Positions 35,137 through 47,075 are shown, counted from the stretch's first letter. The stretch: 64,000 nt of DNA from Rubripirellula sp. (GCA_029245125.1 JAQWPZ010000264.1:1-64000), one strand, 5' to 3'. Notes: generated by a model from the sequence alone, not told the origin. Numbers and translations: made by a program.

Positions 35137-37308
35137 TCACAGTTGGATCGTTTCCTGTTGTCCGAGTGTTTCGGCCTTTTCCTCGCAGGCGGAAGTGAGG
35201 TCGATTTGTACTGCCCAGCGCCCCTCGGCGTCGGCTGTGACGATCCAGTGTGGCTGCACGCAAACGCTTTGGTGGACCAATTCGAATCCTGCTTCGCTTT
35301 GGCTCACGGTTTCGACGGGGAAGGCCCAGATGCCACTGGGGCGATCAAATTGCAGCGAGACATCGATTCCAAGCCAACGATCCGCGAGGCTGAGAGCTTT
35401 TGCATCGTGTAGGTCAAGTTGTTGACCAAGTTGGCCGAGCTGATTTCCTTGGGCGTCACTGAAGTAACGGTCGTCGGCACCGGATGGCAAGCCGGCGAAA
35501 TTCCATTCGATTGCGAAATGCAGAGGTTTGCCGGGGGGCAGATTCTCTAGCAGATAAGCGACGGATAGTCGGTCACTCCCGGCAACCATCGTGACCGCCT
35601 TGGTGATCGTGATTGGGATTCCCCAGGCGTTTCCATCGCGTCTCATTTGAACCTGAACGCGATCGGAACCCCGTCGCAATTTGGCTTCAAACGGTAACTC
35701 GACGAAATCACCACGCTCCATCGCTTCGGATTTTGCCACGGCTTCGAGGGTGGCGTCGTTATCGTAGAAGTGATCCATCAGGCTCTTGCGAGCGAAGTGA
35801 TCGTAGTGCAGTCGTTTATCGAGATCGGCTTGCTTGAACACGACACGATCGTGAATGCTGGCGACATCCTCATCGCCCTGATTGGGTCCCGCCAGCACTT
35901 TGCGGTGATAGCTTTCGGGACGTCGCATCAAGGTCGCGAGCAAATTATGGCCAATGCCACGCACATCCAGTTCGTACATTCGCCCACCGAGTCCGGGGGC
36001 GAACCACGCGCATAGTTGTTCGTTGCTGAGCTTGACTTCTTGCAGGCCGTCGAAATTGTAATCGTCGGCAGTCGCTTGAACCGTTTGTGGGCTTCCGCCA
36101 CTGATGCGGTCGAGTTGTGTATCGGCCTCGATCAGATGGTAGTAAATGGCGTTGCGAAGATGCGGCAGATAGATCCCTCCAAATGCACCGTGCCAGTAGG
36201 GGCAGTTGCATTGACCGCGATAGAGGTGGTCTTTGATCTCTGCGAGCTGTCCCACGGCAATCCCAGATGCTTCCAGTTCGGCCAATCGGCGACTGACGTG
36301 CATCATGCGGGCATACATTTCATTTGTCTCGACGTACTTTGTTTTGAAGTTACGCCAATAGCCGCCACGAACAAATGACCGCAGGTCTTGCCATCGTGCG
36401 TGATCTTCCATGTCGTGCACGACATCATCGAACAATTCCTGGGCTTCGACCGGCAGCGCCCATTCGGTCATCTCTCGGTAGCTGCAATCAGGAAGGTAAA
36501 CTTTACCAGCTGGTGGTGTTTGTTCGGTCGCTTCCGCAAGCGTTGCCGTCTTCAGCCAGTCTTGGTTATCGCAGAGAGCATCGAAAAACGATCGCAACCA
36601 GCCTTGTTCGTACACATGTGCCTTCGTGTCCGGCCAAGTCCCGAACTTTTCACCATCGTCCCCGAAGGTCAACACAGCGCCCGGACTTTGGGTGGCTACC
36701 TCACGGCAGTACTGAATAGTGTCTGACGGAGGGCAAAACGGAATCATGTAACGCAAGCGTTCTGATCCGGGGAAAATCTTCAACACGCGTCCGTCGTCTT
36801 CAGTAATGAAATAGTTGGTCAACTGTTCATCACGAAGGCCAGCGGCGCGGAAATGAAAATCATCCAGGATCGTGTATTGAATTCCCGCGTCGACGACGTC
36901 GCTAGTTAGCGAGGATTCCCACACTCGTTCGGGTGTCCACATTCCAGCGGGTGTAGCGCCTAGATTTTCTTCCAGCCATGCACCGTACGATTGAATTTGC
37001 CCGATCCGATCGTTCTGGGGCAGCATCGTTAGGATGGGTTCGTATTGAGGGCCGCCAACAATTTCGATTCGCCCCAATTCGACCAGTCCTCGAATTCGTT
37101 CCAGATATTCGGGGTGTCGTTCCGCGAGCCACATCATCAGTGGTCCCGATGTGTGGAGCGAAATTTTGAGCGGATCGTAGCCTTCAAAGACATCTAAGAA
37201 GGGTAGGTAACTGTCTTGGTAAGCCTGCTCAAACACCCCATCAAAGTTGCCAACCGGTTGGTGATTGTGGAGGACCAGGCAAAGATAAGCTTGCGGCTTC
37301 ATAGTCAT
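35137..37308 (-). CDS. glycoside hydrolase family 57 (alpha-amylase / 4-alpha-glucanotransferase type)
   Basis: 723 residues. GH57 regions seen are LVLHNHQPVGNF (region 1), GGPQYEPILTMLP (region 2), GMWTPERVWESSL with the nucleophile Glu near residue 126 (region 3) and TFGDDGEKFGTWP with the acid/base Asp near 216 (region 4). The C-terminal half is the beta-rich DUF1925/1926-type part of glucanotransferases. Two in-frame ATGs (37308, 37302) are equally good; there is no clear ribosome site. It shares direction with galT-like and glgA genes, which points to alpha-glucan or glycogen metabolism in the cytoplasm. Confidence 0.9.
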   Translation of the reverse strand: MTMKPQAYLCLVLHNHQPVGNFDGVFEQAYQDSYLPFLDVFEGYDPLKISLHTSGPLMMWLAERHPEYLERIRGLVELGRIEIVGGPQYEPILTMLPQNDRIGQIQSYGAWLEENLGATPAGMWTPERVWESSLTSDVVDAGIQYTILDDFHFRAAGLRDEQLTNYFITEDDGRVLKIFPGSERLRYMIPFCPPSDTIQYCREVATQSPGAVLTFGDDGEKFGTWPDTKAHVYEQGWLRSFFDALCDNQDWLKTATLAEATEQTPPAGKVYLPDCSYREMTEWALPVEAQELFDDVVHDMEDHARWQDLRSFVRGGYWRNFKTKYVETNEMYARMMHVSRRLAELEASGIAVGQLAEIKDHLYRGQCNCPYWHGAFGGIYLPHLRNAIYYHLIEADTQLDRISGGSPQTVQATADDYNFDGLQEVKLSNEQLCAWFAPGLGGRMYELDVRGIGHNLLATLMRRPESYHRKVLAGPNQGDEDVASIHDRVVFKQADLDKRLHYDHFARKSLMDHFYDNDATLEAVAKSEAMERGDFVELPFEAKLRRGSDRVQVQMRRDGNAWGIPITITKAVTMVAGSDRLSVAYLLENLPPGKPLHFAIEWNFAGLPSGADDRYFSDAQGNQLGQLGQQLDLHDAKALSLADRWLGIDVSLQFDRPSGIWAFPVETVSQSEAGFELVHQSVCVQPHWIVTADAEGRWAVQIDLTSACEEKAETLGQQETIQL

Positions 37309-37568
37309 TAGCTTGAGAATGCAAATCGAGTCGAACAGTCGACGCCTACCGATTGTAGGCGTGTGGGGCCATGTACCGAATGGTCCTCCGCCATGAATTG
37401 AGACGTTCATCCGAAAAACAGCGGCGGGTTAGACTCCGCACTCGTTACCGTCGCGGAGATCGCCCTAGCCGATAAGGACAACGCAGATGTCTTTATCGGC
37501 GACCGATAGCACTCAAATCAATCGAAACTGGGAAGCTGATCTGGGCTTGGAAGCAGTTTTTTCAGGCA

Positions 37569-38705
37569 CTAGAGATAGCGGGGGTCTTCCGCACGGGCGC
37601 AAGCCGCTAATTTCGAGGCTGAATCCTCGGGCAGGATCGGGTTGATCATGCACTGGCTGCTCCATTCAAAGCCAGCCACTTGAGTCATTCTGGGGAAAAT
37701 ATCGATCCACCAGTGGAATGACTCGGGGGTGTCCTTCATTGCCGGTGGGCGGGTCTGAAGGCAATAGTTGTAAGCGGTGCCGGGACGCAGTTTTTCCAGC
37801 CATGAAACAACTCTGCCGACGAGGCGTGAAACGGATTCGAGCTGGCCTTCATCCAGATTCTCGAAGCAGTCCTGATGCTCTTGTGTCGTGACTCGGACCA
37901 GCATTGGAATATGACTGGCAAACGGGCAGAATGCGACCAAGGCATTGTCTGCCCAGACGATCCGCTGTTTTGATTTGAGCTCACCCCGGACCAAGTCGCA
38001 CATCAGGCAGCAACCGGTGGAAGCGCGATGGCGACTCATCAGGTCAAGCGAATCCTTGATCTGGGCTGGCAGGCGATTGGTCGCAATGAGTTGGCTATGG
38101 CTGTGGCTTAGCGAGGCACCCGCACGTCCGCCGACATTCTTAAAGACGCTGAGATATGAGACTCCGCTCGTCGATCGCCAGTACTGAAGTCGATCGCGAT
38201 AGGCGCGGAAAACCAAATTGAGTTCTGCCAGATCCAAATCGGTCAGCGACTCTACATGCTGGCGGGATTCGATGATGACTTCATGGCCGCCTCCGATACC
38301 AGATCGTTGGAAAAGGTTCGCATCGACTCTTTTTTGGGGCGCCGGTTTGATCTCGTCGACGGCGGGGAATTTGTTCGGGACCACCCGAACGGACCAGTCT
38401 GGATTGGATATTTCCTGACCCACCTGGCTGATTTCAAAGCTTGAGTCTTCCGTCGAGATCCGACCACACCAGACTGGATCGGGTGTGGCTTCTTCGTTGC
38501 CCGGGCAGAAAGGACACTCCAAACTGGACTCAGCCCGGACATCGCTATCGACGAACTCGTCCGGCCGCCCTGTTCTTTGCGGTGAGAAGATGGTCCAGTT
38601 GCCAGTCAGTGGGTCGAGTCGTGACTCCGCGGTCGGGTCGCCGCGAACAACTCCTCGCCCATCGCCCGGTGTGACCAACGGCACGTGCTTGGTGGGTTGG
38701 ATCAT
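37569..38705 (-). CDS. galT: galactose-1-phosphate uridylyltransferase family protein
   Basis: 378 residues. GalT features: RLDPLTGNWTIFSPQR, CPFCPGNE (zinc cysteines), VRVVPNKFPA, GGHEVIIES, the active-site SHSHSQ (HxHxQ, about 200), and CLMCD. GalT moves UMP between UDP-glucose and galactose-1-phosphate; some relatives instead use ADP or act as sugar nucleotide phosphorylases, and the glycogen context leaves that open. ATG at 38705 (GGAG 12 bases before) is preferred; an upstream start at 38903 would overlap glgA and add an arginine-rich tail. Confidence 0.83.
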   Translation of the reverse strand: MIQPTKHVPLVTPGDGRGVVRGDPTAESRLDPLTGNWTIFSPQRTGRPDEFVDSDVRAESSLECPFCPGNEEATPDPVWCGRISTEDSSFEISQVGQEISNPDWSVRVVPNKFPAVDEIKPAPQKRVDANLFQRSGIGGGHEVIIESRQHVESLTDLDLAELNLVFRAYRDRLQYWRSTSGVSYLSVFKNVGGRAGASLSHSHSQLIATNRLPAQIKDSLDLMSRHRASTGCCLMCDLVRGELKSKQRIVWADNALVAFCPFASHIPMLVRVTTQEHQDCFENLDEGQLESVSRLVGRVVSWLEKLRPGTAYNYCLQTRPPAMKDTPESFHWWIDIFPRMTQVAGFEWSSQCMINPILPEDSASKLAACARAEDPRYL

Positions 38706-38865
38706 CGATTCGGGGGCTCCATCGCGATGACGTGGTCTCGCCGCTTGGGGCGACACAGGAACATCAGTTTGAACCGGTTTCGGAGGCCTAATCGTACCGC
38801 ATCGCGTTGGTTTGTCTTCTTCGATTCGTCTAGAAACTCCGTTTTGCCCGCTAGTGGGACACGAC

Positions 38866-40350
38866 CTACTTTGGCTGGGATTTAAGGGCCAAAGTTTTCG
38901 CATAAAGCGAGGTGTATTGCTCGGCGCTTTTCTTCCAGGACCAGTCTTGAGACATGCCGGTGGTCACCAATTGGTCCCAGATCAAAGGCTGGTGGTAGCG
39001 GATATGTAGTGCCCGTCCAATCGCTTCGTCCAGGGCATTCGGGTGAAGCTTCCGAATATGGAATCCTGTGGCCGTTTCGTCGGCAATCGTTTGCTCATTG
39101 CAGTCGGTAACTGTGTCGGCTAACCCCCCGGTCGGCGTGACGACCGGCACTGCGCCGTACCGCAGGCTGTAAAGTTGGTTTAAACCGCAAGGTTCGTAGT
39201 GGCTCGGCATCAGAAAAATATCGGAGCTAGCCTCAATTCGATGTGCCAGTTCATCACTGAAGCCGACATGGAGAGCGAAACGACCGGGGAACTGTTCTCT
39301 TAAGTCTCGAAGTTCCTGCTCGTAACGGGGATCTCCACTGCCCAGTACGATCCATTGAATCGGACGATTCTCGCTCAGGTGCCAACGCAGAACAGGCAGG
39401 ATAAGATCCCAGCCCTTCTGGTCAGCCAAGCGTCCCACCAAGCCAATCAGCGGGATTTCGTTGTTCAGCTCTAGATCGTATCGCTGTTGAATCGCTGCTT
39501 TGTTGAGTTGCTTACCCTCGCGCCAATTTTCAACGTCGTAGTTCGCGGTCAGTTTTTTATCGGATGATGGGTCCCAGATATTGCGATCAATGCCGTTGGT
39601 GATTCCGGTCAATCGATCGGCCACGCTTTCAAGCACCCCATCGAGTCCACAGCCGTGATTCTGGGTGCGGATTTCTTCGGAGTATCGCGGACTGACCGTG
39701 GTCACTGCGTCCGCAGTCGCGATGCCCGTTTTTAGGTAGTTCAGCTGATCGTAATACTCGAACTCATTATGGTTGAAGTGCTTCCAATCTAAGCCGGTCC
39801 ACCGAAAAGCATCTTTTGAAAATTGTCCCTGATAGGCCAGGTTGTGGATCGTAAAAATGGTGGCAGCCTTTTTCATCCAGCGTCGTTGCTGTGCAGCCAT
39901 CAACGCTGGCACTAGGCCGCTCTGCCAGTCGTTGCAATGTACGATGTCGACAGACCAACCGATTCGCTCGATCGCCAACAGCGCGGCACGACAAAAGAAT
40001 GCAAATCGTTCGGCGTTATCCGGGTAGTCACCGTCTGGCGTGCCGTATAGAGAATCACGATCAAAATACTGGGGCTGGTCAAGAAACCAAACTGGCACAT
40101 CGCCTTCGGGCAATCGACCAGTCAACAAGCGACAGCCGACCAGTTTATTCGGGCTCATCGAGACCGCGAAGCTATCGTCCGTGGTTTCGACTTCCACCTC
40201 GGCATTTCGAACGCTTCGGAAAGCCGGCATGATCACGGCCGTTCGGTGCCCCATCGCGGCAACCCGGGAGGGAAGAGTGCCGCAGACATCGGCTAGCCCT
40301 CCCGTCTTCGCAAAGGGAACCGCTTCAGAACTTAAATAAACGATATTCAA
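38866..40350 (-). CDS. glgA: glycogen synthase (GT5)
   Basis: 494 residues. The N-terminus NIVYLSSEAVPFAKTGGLADV carries the ADP-glucose-binding KTGG; later DIVHCNDWQ, FTIHNLAYQG, GITNGIDRNIWDP and MPSHYEPCGLNQLYSLRYG are typical. It extends alpha-1,4-glucan from a nucleotide glucose. The start is a TTG at 40350, preceded by AGGT at a good distance; the open frame continues upstream to 40662 but the family begins exactly here. Forms a same-strand group with the GalT-like and GH57 genes. Confidence 0.92.
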   Translation of the reverse strand: MNIVYLSSEAVPFAKTGGLADVCGTLPSRVAAMGHRTAVIMPAFRSVRNAEVEVETTDDSFAVSMSPNKLVGCRLLTGRLPEGDVPVWFLDQPQYFDRDSLYGTPDGDYPDNAERFAFFCRAALLAIERIGWSVDIVHCNDWQSGLVPALMAAQQRRWMKKAATIFTIHNLAYQGQFSKDAFRWTGLDWKHFNHNEFEYYDQLNYLKTGIATADAVTTVSPRYSEEIRTQNHGCGLDGVLESVADRLTGITNGIDRNIWDPSSDKKLTANYDVENWREGKQLNKAAIQQRYDLELNNEIPLIGLVGRLADQKGWDLILPVLRWHLSENRPIQWIVLGSGDPRYEQELRDLREQFPGRFALHVGFSDELAHRIEASSDIFLMPSHYEPCGLNQLYSLRYGAVPVVTPTGGLADTVTDCNEQTIADETATGFHIRKLHPNALDEAIGRALHIRYHQPLIWDQLVTTGMSQDWSWKKSAEQYTSLYAKTLALKSQPK

Positions 40351-40500
40351 GAGTGACCTATTCTCGTCGCAGGTGCTTCGTTTTTCTGAGCGAAAGTGTA
40401 CCTGTGCAGGGAGCGGTTCACCACTGTGGCCACGAGACATTTGGGGACTTCTGGCCCCGCTGGAGTCCTGCCTGCGGCGGTGCTGGAATAAAGTAAACTG

Positions 40501-40521
40501 AAGATGAAGTAGAATCATCTT
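40501..40521. promoter_or_regulatory. 7-bp inverted repeat in divergent promoter region
   Basis: AAGATGA, 7-base spacer, TCATCTT. It lies between the divergent glgA and pseudokinase starts, 37 bases before the latter. It could be a regulator half-site pair; chance is not excluded. Confidence 0.25.
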
Positions 40522-40557
40522 ATTGCTGCATTTCGCGTCTCTTTTCGTTGTGAGCCC

Positions 40558-43500
40558 ATGTCGATCGCCCTGAGCGAATTTTGGACCAGACTGGTACGGG
40601 TGGGGATTACCGATTCCGACGGTTGTAGGGAATTGGCCTCGGTTTACAGCCGCGCGCACCAAGGTACCCCACCGAGCGACGCCAGAAGCCTTGCGAAGTT
40701 CCTAGTGAAAACTGCGGTACTTACAAAGTTTCAAGCGAGATCACTGCTCGCCTCCGAACTCGGCACACTCCGGGTCGGGCCATGGCTGATTCTTCGGGAT
40801 CACGCGAAGGCTCCCTTCGCTAATTGGCTTTCGGTTCGGCACGCTGAAGATGGGCGTACTGGAGTGCTGCTGAGAGCCTCTGGAGAAGCGTTGGCAGGTG
40901 GGCGGGACCTTTGGCTCGAGGCTCATGAGCAAGTTTCCGCGGCGGCACTTCAAGGTTTTGAAGTCGTAAGCGACGATGCGACCACGTCGATCTTTAGTTC
41001 GCTGCCGCCAGGATGCTCACTTGCCGAGTCGACACAGAACGGGGGGGTGATGTCGCCGCAACAGGTGGTTGATGTCGGCATCTCAGTGGCCAACGCCCTG
41101 CATGCCATGCACGCCAGGTCGCTGATTCATGGAGGTCCGCGACTCGACCGCGTTTGGGTTACCTCGAAGGGCAAGGCGATTCTTTTGCGAGACCCTGCTG
41201 GACCGCCCGCGAGTCCTTGGGATGATTTTGGTGGTGGTTGGTTGGATGGCTTGGATCCCCCCAACTCGTATCTTGCTCCAGAGTTCCTTGACCACGCCCA
41301 TCCCTGCGATGTTGGAACTGATATTTACAGTTTGGGATGCTTGTTGTTTCGTTTGCTTACGGGGCGGCCGCCTGTCAAAGCAAAGTCGGTCGAGGATGCC
41401 GTCTCGCTGCACGCTTCCGAAACAGCACCGGAATTAGCAGAAGCTGTTGCAAGAGGCGAAGCAGGTGACCCGCTGTTTCGAGTTCTTGCCTACGCCATGG
41501 CCAAGACCGCTGCGGCTAGGTTTGGCACTGCAGATCAATTGGCGACCGCCCTGCAGGCAACTCGTCCCTTCGTTCAATCACGTTCAGCGACTGATGCGGT
41601 CCCACCGGCTGGATCGTCGCAACCGACTGATTCCCAAACCGCGGCGTCCAGTTCGCGGCGGGCGAAGGATTCAGTAGCAAGCAAGCCACAGCAAGATCAA
41701 CAGAAAAAGTCCGGATCCCCAACCGCAAAGAGCAGCAAGTCAAAGCGGGATTCCCAAGAGGCCAACCCAACCCAAAGTACCAAGCCAAGCCGGGACGCCA
41801 AATCCGACCAGAAAACGAAGCCCGACCAGAAAACGAAGGCACCGCAGAAGACCGAGGACACTGAGAAAGCCAAGTCAATTGCACCCGCTTCTGCGGAGGC
41901 CACCCGTTCAAAGCGTTCGAAGGAAAAAGAGGGTGCCGAGACGAGGTCGCGGAATGCGGCGAAGACGGTTTCCTCCGAGCCCGGTCAACGAAATCAACCG
42001 CCTCGCGAATCAGTGGATGCACCGCAGCTTGCAGGAGACCAGCCTTCTGCTGGAACGAAGATCCCTCCTGTTGTCGACGCGGTTCGAGAAGCACCTGCGA
42101 CTCCTGCTGCGGTCCCGCCGAGTGCTGGCCCCGTCCCGCCGCCAGCGGTCGTGCCACCGACGGTGAGTGAGGCACCACCGATGGTTGATGGTATGCCTGC
42201 AACTCCACCGATCGAGCTCAGTAGCAAGCCTGCGGGCGTGTCGGAGGGTTCGCCGCCGAGTGAGTCTGATCCGCCCCGCCGCCGACGGAAGAAAAAAGAC
42301 CGCAGAGCCCCAATCATTCTGGGTGGACTTTGTGTCGCTGTCCTGGTTCTACTGATTGGCTTGTTGGTTCCGCCTTCGCAAAAAACAAAACCTGAACCGC
42401 GTCGCCGACCGCCGGTGCCCACGACCATTCCTTCGGTAACGAGTCGGTCTCCTGATGATTCAGGAACGATCCCGACTGAAAGCGAGGGGGTCGCAGGGTA
42501 CGAGTTGGTTTCGGATGACCGATTGCTTTTCGTCCCACCATACGCCGCCGAATCGGAGACACCGTCTCTTGAGCTGTTACCACCCGGCCCTGCCGTCATT
42601 CTTAGCTGGAATGTTGCCTCGGTGATCAATACTCCGTCCGGTCAGGATCTGCAGTCTGCTTTGTCGCCCGATCTGGATAACTTGATGCAAAAGGTCGTTG
42701 CGGCCTCTAAGATTCCTTTGGATCAGATCAAACGCTGCACTGTTGCGCTGCATCCTGGAGCGGATGGTTGGCCGGAAGCATCGCTGAGCATCGTGTTAGC
42801 CGAGGCACGCCCCCAAAAAGATTTGATTGAACTGTGGCAGGTTGCTGCTTCACGCACGTCATCCGGTGCCACAATCTACGCAGGTGACTCGGTCGATGGA
42901 GCCGCATACTACTTTCCGAAAACAGAGGAATCGGGTGTGGCCCGTTTTGCTGTCGGTTCAATTCAAAGGATGAGCGAGGTGGCCGAAGCGGAGGGTGGAG
43001 CGATCCCGCTCGCGCGATCGACTGAACGTCTTTGGGGTGCGGCTAGCTCGGAAGCTGACATGGTTGCGTTGATCACGCCGAACTTTTTGTTTGCCGATGG
43101 CCGCGAAATGCTCAGTTCGGTGGTTCCCGAATTGGTCAATCCTTTGAAAACTGTGTTGATCCCCGACGTAGCAGGAGCCTTGTTTACGGTCGATATCGTT
43201 GGTGACCAATGCTATTTGGAAACGAGGTTGGCTCCCAGCGGCGGGACGAGCGAAGCGGCATTACTAAAAAAATTGCGGACTGCCATCGACTTATGGCCGC
43301 AGTGGGCTGAGGATTTTATTGTGACCTCTGTGCCAGATGCTTCATGGCGGCTGCTGGCATCAAGATTGCCCTCCATGATGCGATTCGTTTCAGGTCAATT
43401 CCGTTATGGGATTTCTGGTGGCATCGTTATCGCTAACTCTTATCTGCCAGTAGAGTCGGTTCCCCAGTTGAGCGTCGCCGTCGTTTTTGCGATGAATACA

Positions 43501-43959
43501 ACCGGTCAATCAATGGCTGTTACCCAGGTAAATCCTGAAACCCAGCTTACTGTCGAGGAAATGTTGGAACAGGAGATGTCGGTTTCGTTTGATCAGGAGT
43601 CATTGGAGTTTGCAATTGATGCCATTGTGGGAGCTTTCAATGCTGAGCTTCCCAGAGGTGTGGTTCTGCCACCGGTGCGAATCATTGGCGCTGATTTGGA
43701 ATTGAGTGGGATTACGCAGAACCAGCAGGTGCTTGATTTTGAGAAATCGAATGTAACGCTGCGAAGCGTCCTTACCGATCTAGTTGTCGGTGCAAATCCA
43801 GACAAATCGTCGACCGCGCCCAGTGATTCGAAACAAGCCTTGATTTGGGTTCTTGCGAAAGATCAAGCGGGAAAACCTGAAATTCGAATTACCACCCGGA
43901 AAGTCGCTGCTGGTAAGTACGATTTACCGAGAGAGTTTCAAGCTCCGGATGCGAATTGA
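40558..43959 (+). CDS. membrane-bound Ser/Thr pseudokinase
   Basis: 1133 residues. An N-terminal helical part (LAKFLVKTAVLTKFQARSLLA) is typical of planctomycete kinases. The kinase fold (about 70-330) is recognisable from YLAPEFLDH, GTDIYSLGCLLFRLLTGRPP, but catalysis is lost: no glycine-rich loop, no VAxK lysine (GVLLRAS), IHGGPRLDRV in place of HRDxKPxN, and LLRDPAG in place of DFG. A K/S/T/Q-rich then Pro/Ala-rich linker (about 340-580) leads to one membrane segment (IILGGLCVAVLVLLIGLLV) and a ~525-residue extracytoplasmic part I do not recognise. Probably a scaffold or sensor rather than an enzyme. Confidence 0.85.
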   Translation: MSIALSEFWTRLVRVGITDSDGCRELASVYSRAHQGTPPSDARSLAKFLVKTAVLTKFQARSLLASELGTLRVGPWLILRDHAKAPFANWLSVRHAEDGRTGVLLRASGEALAGGRDLWLEAHEQVSAAALQGFEVVSDDATTSIFSSLPPGCSLAESTQNGGVMSPQQVVDVGISVANALHAMHARSLIHGGPRLDRVWVTSKGKAILLRDPAGPPASPWDDFGGGWLDGLDPPNSYLAPEFLDHAHPCDVGTDIYSLGCLLFRLLTGRPPVKAKSVEDAVSLHASETAPELAEAVARGEAGDPLFRVLAYAMAKTAAARFGTADQLATALQATRPFVQSRSATDAVPPAGSSQPTDSQTAASSSRRAKDSVASKPQQDQQKKSGSPTAKSSKSKRDSQEANPTQSTKPSRDAKSDQKTKPDQKTKAPQKTEDTEKAKSIAPASAEATRSKRSKEKEGAETRSRNAAKTVSSEPGQRNQPPRESVDAPQLAGDQPSAGTKIPPVVDAVREAPATPAAVPPSAGPVPPPAVVPPTVSEAPPMVDGMPATPPIELSSKPAGVSEGSPPSESDPPRRRRKKKDRRAPIILGGLCVAVLVLLIGLLVPPSQKTKPEPRRRPPVPTTIPSVTSRSPDDSGTIPTESEGVAGYELVSDDRLLFVPPYAAESETPSLELLPPGPAVILSWNVASVINTPSGQDLQSALSPDLDNLMQKVVAASKIPLDQIKRCTVALHPGADGWPEASLSIVLAEARPQKDLIELWQVAASRTSSGATIYAGDSVDGAAYYFPKTEESGVARFAVGSIQRMSEVAEAEGGAIPLARSTERLWGAASSEADMVALITPNFLFADGREMLSSVVPELVNPLKTVLIPDVAGALFTVDIVGDQCYLETRLAPSGGTSEAALLKKLRTAIDLWPQWAEDFIVTSVPDASWRLLASRLPSMMRFVSGQFRYGISGGIVIANSYLPVESVPQLSVAVVFAMNTTGQSMAVTQVNPETQLTVEEMLEQEMSVSFDQESLEFAIDAIVGAFNAELPRGVVLPPVRIIGADLELSGITQNQQVLDFEKSNVTLRSVLTDLVVGANPDKSSTAPSDSKQALIWVLAKDQAGKPEIRITTRKVAAGKYDLPREFQAPDAN

Positions 43960-44227
43960 AAAATTGCTGTCGCAGATTTTATGATGCGTTGCAGGGGCCT
44001 ATTGGAATGGAACGATTGGCTTTATGTTTCCGTCCAAGGCAAAGGTTCGGGGTAGGCGACTGGTCAACGCTTACCGAATCGTTCAGGCGGAATAGGAGAG
44101 TTCAGCGTGGTTGGTCGAAGCAATTTGATTTCTATGATTGGAATCTTGATGCTTTTCGGCACCGGTGGGCGACCAAGGGTCTACGGTTCTCCCAGCGGCT
44201 CCTCTTCAAAATCGGCGAATACGAAAC

Positions 44228-45184
44228 ATGTCAGACGTTGACTTTCTCTCGATCAGCGTCGCCACCTTACTGCCGGTGCGGTTTGCTGGAATCGATCTGT
44301 ACCAAAAACAGACCGGATCAGAACGTCTGATTCTCTATCGCAGTGCTGAATACCCAATCACACGCGAGGATCTGGACAGCTTGCGTGTCAGCGGTGTGCA
44401 TCGACTCTTCATTTCAAAAGCGTCACGAACAGACTATCAGAGGTATTTGCGGAAGATCGTCACGGTGGACGATCCACGGTCGATTCCGCTTTCCGCGCGT
44501 ACCAGCGCTCTCAATGAGGTGGTTCGTGACGTTCTTTATTTGGCATTCACAAAGGGCAATGTCGACCAAACAGTGAACGCTGCAAAGCAGCTTGGGGTTT
44601 TGGTAGCGGATATTCTTACCAAGGATGACTTTTCGGCTAGCGACTTGTTCAGAGTGTTGCACGATGACTATGCGACCTTTACTCATTCAGCGAATGTTGC
44701 CTTCTACTGCGGCATCTTGGTGGCTGAGCTTGGATTTTCCCAAACAGAAATCGAGCAGGTCACCACGGGTGGTCTGCTGCACGATCTTGGCAAACTCGAT
44801 ATCGAGGAGGGAATTCTCAGTAAGCCAGGTCCGCTTAGTTTGGAGGAATTCCTCAGGGTTCGGATGTACCCCTACCTCGGCTATCAGAAATTGGTTTCGC
44901 GAGAGGATCTTGTCGAAGGTCAGCTGATGATGGTCTATCAGCACCGCGAGCGATTGGATGGGAAGGGGTATCCGAAGGGGTGCTGCTCCGAGGACATTCA
45001 TCAGTGGGCGAAGATTTGTGCAGTAGTGGATGTTTTTGAAGCCCTGACCAGTCGGCGACCCTACCGTTCGTCGATGACTCATGACGATGCACTGGCCCTG
45101 CAGCAACGGGATATTGGAACAGCATTCGATCCGAATATTTTGGAGTGTTGGGCTTCGATAGTTCAACGTGATTTTCTCAAATGA
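44228..45184 (+). CDS. HD-GYP domain protein (cyclic-di-GMP phosphodiesterase type)
   Basis: 318 residues. An N-terminal ~120-residue part (PVRFAGIDLYQKQTGSERLIL) has no known motif to me. The HD-GYP domain follows: TTGGLLHDLGKLDI (HD pair about 185) and YQHRERLDGKGYP, near the HHExxDGxGYP signature, then VVDVFEALTSRRPYR. Metal ligands look intact, so c-di-GMP hydrolysis is plausible. ATG at 44228 follows an unremarkable leader with no ribosome site. It follows the pseudokinase by about 270 bases on the same strand; a link is possible. Confidence 0.85.
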   Translation: MSDVDFLSISVATLLPVRFAGIDLYQKQTGSERLILYRSAEYPITREDLDSLRVSGVHRLFISKASRTDYQRYLRKIVTVDDPRSIPLSARTSALNEVVRDVLYLAFTKGNVDQTVNAAKQLGVLVADILTKDDFSASDLFRVLHDDYATFTHSANVAFYCGILVAELGFSQTEIEQVTTGGLLHDLGKLDIEEGILSKPGPLSLEEFLRVRMYPYLGYQKLVSREDLVEGQLMMVYQHRERLDGKGYPKGCCSEDIHQWAKICAVVDVFEALTSRRPYRSSMTHDDALALQQRDIGTAFDPNILECWASIVQRDFLK

Positions 45185-45357
45185 TTCAAGCCGGCAATCG
45201 AAATGCTGCTGGAGCGAAAGTGTCGGACCCAGGACGCATTCGTTCTATTTGTGAGCAAGCTCTATTTGCGAGCGAGTTAAATCGCTGAATCAAAGCTGGC
45301 GAAGGTCACGGGTTTTCGGGTTGCTGCTTCCGAGCCGTTCGCAACAGATGTCGCACT

Positions 45358-47075
<1,718 letters not shown>

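Noticed and set aside
41516-42629. Two long antisense frames (230 and 211 aa) inside the pseudokinase
   Set aside because: They mirror the low-complexity linker on the coding strand; composition is artefactual and no start signal is seen.
43956-44330. 124-aa frame between the pseudokinase and HD-GYP genes
   Set aside because: It runs into the HD-GYP gene in another frame and has an Arg/Cys/Phe-rich, noise-like composition.
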